Assembly: GCF_001661595.2 (NCBI RefSeq)
Contig: NZ_LYPF02000012.1
Coordinates: 62,001 to 126,000 of the forward strand
Reading direction: 5' to 3'
DNA: 64,000 nt
Source of the DNA: Crocinitomix algicola
GTDB taxonomy: Bacteria > Bacteroidota > Bacteroidia > Flavobacteriales_D > Crocinitomicaceae
Part shown: positions 61,087 through 64,000 of the stretch, in pieces
Position numbering within the stretch: the first letter of the stretch is position 1
Layout: every line of letters starts with the position of its first letter
Program-made: the position numbers and the translations under genes
Notes under the pieces: model-generated
What the model saw: the letters and a program-made list of their open reading frames with translations, nothing else
Told to the model about the DNA's origin: nothing
Database searches by the model: none

Positions 61087-62370
61087 ATGGAAACTTTTTT
61101 AGATTTTATTTCATTTAAAGATCCCAATGTATTCTACGTGGTTATTGGTATTTTTTGCATTTGTTCCTCTTCGGCGCTCATCGGTACTTTTGCATATTTG
61201 AGGAAGAGAGCTTTAATTGGCGATGCTATTGCGCATGCCTTATTACCAGGAATTTGTTTGGGCTTTCTTGTTGCGGGTGAAAAAAATATAATCTATTTGT
61301 TTGCAGGAGCATTTTTAACCGGTTGGCTTTCGACTTTTTTGGTGGATTTTATTGTTAACCGTTCGAAAGTGAAACAGGATGCGGCTATTGGAATTGTGTT
61401 ATCGTCATTTTTTGCATTAGGAATTGTTCTTTTAACTTATATTCAGAATAGTGGGACCACTGAGCAGGGAGGATTAAATAGCTTTCTATTTGGGCAAGCT
61501 GCAGCCATAAATAAGTCTGAAGTTTCACTTTTTGCTGGTATTTTGGTAATTGTAGTTCTAATAATAATTGTTTTTTATCGTCAGTTTTTAATTGTTTCTT
61601 TTAATCCGGATTTTGCCAAATCGATTGGACTGAAGGTCAAAACGATTGAGTTTTTATTGACTTCTTTAACTGTTCTAGCTATCGCTTCGGGGATCCAGGC
61701 ATTAGGAGTCGTTCTTATGTCCGCGTTAATCATAACTCCCGCTGCTGCTGCTCGATTCTGGACGAATAATTTGTTGAAAATGTTATTAATTGCAGTCGGC
61801 TTTTCAGTGTTATCGGGATGGGTGGGGACTTATATTTCTTATGTTAATTTTGGAATGCCAACTGGTCCATGGGTCGTTCTTGTGCTTTCAATTATTACTT
61901 TGTTATCCTTTGTGTTTTCTGTTAATCATGGGATTTTAGCGCGATTTTTAAAGGCAAGGAAAAATCGCAGGAAGATTCTACATGAAAATATTCTCAAAGC
62001 ACTATATCAATTGCATGAAAGAGAGGGGAACACTAATGAATTAAACCGTAGATTTAGTCCAAGAGAGCTATTGTCAATTCGATTATTCGATACAAGAAAT
62101 CTCCAAAATGGCATTCAAAGATTAAAAAAACAGAGTTTATTAAAGCAAGAAGGTGGACTTTATTTTTTGACCAGTCAAGGAGCTAAAGAAAGTAAGAGAA
62201 TCGTTCGTCTGCATCGTTTGTGGGAGCAATATTTGTTAAAAAGAACTCAGATAGACGCATACCATGTCCATTCAGGAGCAGAAGCGATTGAACATATATT
62301 GTCTCCCGAAATTGAAAAAGAATTAATACGCGAATTAGGAATTAGTGGAATACCAGAAGAAGACTTTTAG
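61087..62370 (+). CDS. metal ABC transporter permease with fused C-terminal DtxR-like domain
   Basis: This 427-residue protein consists of a normal ABC-3 type permease (about 1-285, eight or nine helices, with DAIAHALLPG and FNPDFAKSIGLKV) plus about 140 extra cytoplasmic residues. That tail contains a winged-helix-like segment (HENILKALYQLHE to FLTSQGAKESKRI) and a DtxR-like dimerisation segment (RLHRLWEQYLL, HVHSGAEAIEHILSP) similar to the operon's own regulator. The tail may sense intracellular metal and gate transport. ATG at 61087 is used; a TTG two codons earlier is possible. Confidence 0.9.
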   Translation: METFLDFISFKDPNVFYVVIGIFCICSSSALIGTFAYLRKRALIGDAIAHALLPGICLGFLVAGEKNIIYLFAGAFLTGWLSTFLVDFIVNRSKVKQDAAIGIVLSSFFALGIVLLTYIQNSGTTEQGGLNSFLFGQAAAINKSEVSLFAGILVIVVLIIIVFYRQFLIVSFNPDFAKSIGLKVKTIEFLLTSLTVLAIASGIQALGVVLMSALIITPAAAARFWTNNLLKMLLIAVGFSVLSGWVGTYISYVNFGMPTGPWVVLVLSIITLLSFVFSVNHGILARFLKARKNRRKILHENILKALYQLHEREGNTNELNRRFSPRELLSIRLFDTRNLQNGIQRLKKQSLLKQEGGLYFLTSQGAKESKRIVRLHRLWEQYLLKRTQIDAYHVHSGAEAIEHILSPEIEKELIRELGISGIPEEDF

Positions 62371-63231
62371 ATGAACGATTTTTGGATTATATTTACCGCA
62401 TCATTAGTAGCGATAAATGCAGCTCTTTTAGGTTGTTTTCTTGTATTGAGGAAAATGGCCATGGTTGGGGATGCCATATCTCATGCTGTCTTGCCGGGAA
62501 TTGTAGTCGCTTATTTTTTTAGTGGAGACAAAACTTCGGGTTTATTGCTTTTTGGTGCCACATTAACAGGGGTTATTGCTTCTGCAATTATCGACTTCTT
62601 ATCTAGGAAAGCTAAAATTCAGGGCGATGCATCCATTGGAATTACCTATACCTTGCTTTTTGCTTTGGGAATGATTATGATTGCATCTGGGGGTGGCAAT
62701 AATGTAGATTTAGATATGAATTGCGTGCTATATGGGGATATAGCTACCATAAATTTAGACAAAGTAATTGTCGATGGGAACCTCTATATTGGCCCCTATG
62801 CATTTTATGTTGAATTGGTAGCTTTTTTTATTATTCTTATTGTTTTATTGGTTGGTTTTAAAGGGTTTAAGTTGATTTCTTTTAATGAGGATTTTGCCAA
62901 ATCTCTAGGTATAAATACGGGTATTTGGCATTACCTAATGATGGGACTAGTCGCGCTAACAACTGTGGTTGGTTTTGAGGTGGTTGGTGCTGTTTTAGTC
63001 GTTGGTTTTTTGATTATACCACCGGCAACTGCTCAACTAATTGTAAATCAACTAAAAAACATGCTAATCGTAGCAGTAGCCTTTGGTGTAGGAGCGGTTA
63101 TTATAGGTTTTTATGTAGCGTCTTGGTTTAATGTGAGTTATACTGGGGGAATGATTTTAGTTGCAGGAATTAACTTCTTTATCGTACTTTTTTTATCAAA
63201 TTTTAGCAAAAAATTGAAACTGAAAGCTTAA
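62371..63231 (+). CDS. metal ABC transporter permease (second subunit)
   Basis: This 286-residue ABC-3 type permease has about eight helices with DAISHAVLPGIV, FNEDFAKSLGI and the VVGAVLVVGFLIIPPATA block. It lacks the C-terminal extension of its partner. It begins immediately after the preceding stop codon and is the last gene of the operon. The two permeases are expected to form a heterodimer. Confidence 0.94.
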   Translation: MNDFWIIFTASLVAINAALLGCFLVLRKMAMVGDAISHAVLPGIVVAYFFSGDKTSGLLLFGATLTGVIASAIIDFLSRKAKIQGDASIGITYTLLFALGMIMIASGGGNNVDLDMNCVLYGDIATINLDKVIVDGNLYIGPYAFYVELVAFFIILIVLLVGFKGFKLISFNEDFAKSLGINTGIWHYLMMGLVALTTVVGFEVVGAVLVVGFLIIPPATAQLIVNQLKNMLIVAVAFGVGAVIIGFYVASWFNVSYTGGMILVAGINFFIVLFLSNFSKKLKLKA

Positions 63232-63277
63232 ATTTAGCGTAGGTATTTTTACTTAAGAATTAAAAAGGTACAATTCC

Positions 63278-64000
63278 ATGAAAATTTTGAATCAAGCTTT
63301 GCTGATTTTTTTTTGTGCTCCCATCTACCTATCTAGTCAAATTATCAGTCAATTTACCTGGGAAAGTGATCCAGTAACGAATGCAGATATTGGTCCCAAT
63401 GGAACAAGTGTAAGTCCTTCTGCCATTTCGGATATTAATGGTGCTGGCGGAACAAATGGATTAAATCCAGGGTTACCTAAAAGAGACATTGAATTATTTA
63501 TTCCCGGTAGTCCTACCTTTGATGTTGAAGGTATTGATATTAGTTTTGATTTTCAACGTGATGAATCGGTCGCTCAGTTTTTTGAACGTTCGCCGAGTCT
63601 TTCCATAAATGGCTCTGCCAATTTATCGGTGACTTATAGAGTTGATGATGGAGCAGGGGGGTATACTACCGTCTCTTCAGGAAGTGTTTATTCGATACCA
63701 AATGACAATACGTTTAGAACCTATCGATTTTATTATTTACCCGATACAGGCGAAGGAGTCATCATGGTAAACGGAGTAGAGGTATGGTCGAATGATGGTC
63801 CTGATGGAAGGAACTTATACTGGACTGGAGCGGGAGACGTTCAGGTTGGCAATGATATGGATGGATCTGGGTCAAATAGAACAACCTTGGATAATTTGAC
63901 GGTGGCTCGAGTTATAGGATCTCCTTTACCAATCGAATTGATTGCTTTTAACGCAATTCTCTCTGAAACAGCAACCCCAATTGTAACTTGCTCTTGGATT
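63278..64000 (+). CDS. secreted protein, probable T9SS cargo (cut by window end)
   Basis: The reading frame is open from the ATG at 63278 to the window edge (241 codons). It starts with a signal peptide (LLIFFCAPIYLSSQ). A beta-rich, Gly/Asn-rich domain follows that resembles a concanavalin/laminin G-like fold (YRFYYLPDTGEGVIMVNGVEVW). The LPIELIAFNA segment near the end is the phrase that usually precedes the C-terminal secretion region of Flavobacteriia T9SS proteins. The sorting tail would lie just outside the window. No enzymatic motif is seen. Confidence 0.75.
   Translation, partial: MKILNQALLIFFCAPIYLSSQIISQFTWESDPVTNADIGPNGTSVSPSAISDINGAGGTNGLNPGLPKRDIELFIPGSPTFDVEGIDISFDFQRDESVAQFFERSPSLSINGSANLSVTYRVDDGAGGYTTVSSGSVYSIPNDNTFRTYRFYYLPDTGEGVIMVNGVEVWSNDGPDGRNLYWTGAGDVQVGNDMDGSGSNRTTLDNLTVARVIGSPLPIELIAFNAILSETATPIVTCSWI

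Overview
The window is chromosomal DNA of a member of the Bacteroidota, most likely Flavobacteriales. The evidence is: low G+C; Bacteroidota promoters of the form TTTG-N19-22-TANNTTTG; several secreted proteins with type IX secretion (T9SS) C-terminal signals; DUF4295 beside bL33/bL28 and ftsY; and many Bacteroidota-type lipoproteins. The C-terminal tail of the P-domain protein at 45124-46515 resembles tails I associate with Crocinitomicaceae-like families, but that placement is inference. No tRNA, rRNA, prophage, insertion sequence or CRISPR array was seen. The window is mainly housekeeping genes with small accessory patches.

Layout. 1-3587: an MltF-like lipoprotein (cut by the window edge), ACP phosphodiesterase, release factor 3 and an L,D-transpeptidase. 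3588-3964: a palindrome-rich intergenic element. 3965-7477: an overlapping run with dapF, a GNAT enzyme and mltG. 7427-13123: a small membrane protein, a lipoprotein dipeptidyl peptidase III, an FG-GAP/T9SS surface protein and a lipoprotein. 13373-16233: arginase overlapping argS. 16477-21975: OmpA/TSP3 protein, DUF2490, DUF2452, a GIDE-domain membrane protein, fabI and a CoA-type Nudix hydrolase. 22156-26177: a compact seven-gene run ending in an MBL hydrolase and a GH25 lysozyme. 26178-26867: a long non-coding stretch with three related hairpin units. 26868-32848: a TlpA-like redox protein, an ABC exporter pair, elaA, plsC and thiolase. 32967-38967: cytochrome P460, MBL/Crp/VOC genes, a membrane-bound winged-helix regulator divergent from a lipoprotein, and two O-acyltransferases. 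39097-43866: the operon rpmB-rpmG-DUF4295-ftsY-hypothetical-rimO, preceded by cinA. 43947-54424: DUF4197, a P-domain T9SS protein, pheT, CAP, a UDG-family protein, a secreted transglutaminase-like cassette and an unusual asparagine-synthase-like protein. 54444-58508: purC, PhoH, SAM hydrolase, a monooxygenase-like protein, a structured intergenic region and ndk. 58689-63231: a complete DtxR/MntR-regulated metal ABC uptake operon with its own operator. 63278-end: a partial secreted protein.

How the genes work together. The clearest functional unit is the metal operon: regulator, lipoprotein binding protein, ATPase, a permease carrying a fused DtxR-like tail, and a second permease, behind a palindrome that overlaps the promoter. 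Cell-wall functions recur (MltF, L,D-transpeptidase, MltG, GH25, dapF). The most unusual signal is the set of three tandem hairpin units at 26183-26612. Their outer stems change in sequence while pairing is largely kept. They share a conserved loop that, on the minus strand, is complementary to a typical Bacteroidota translation start region, and each is followed by a U-tract on that strand. They look like a family of small RNAs.
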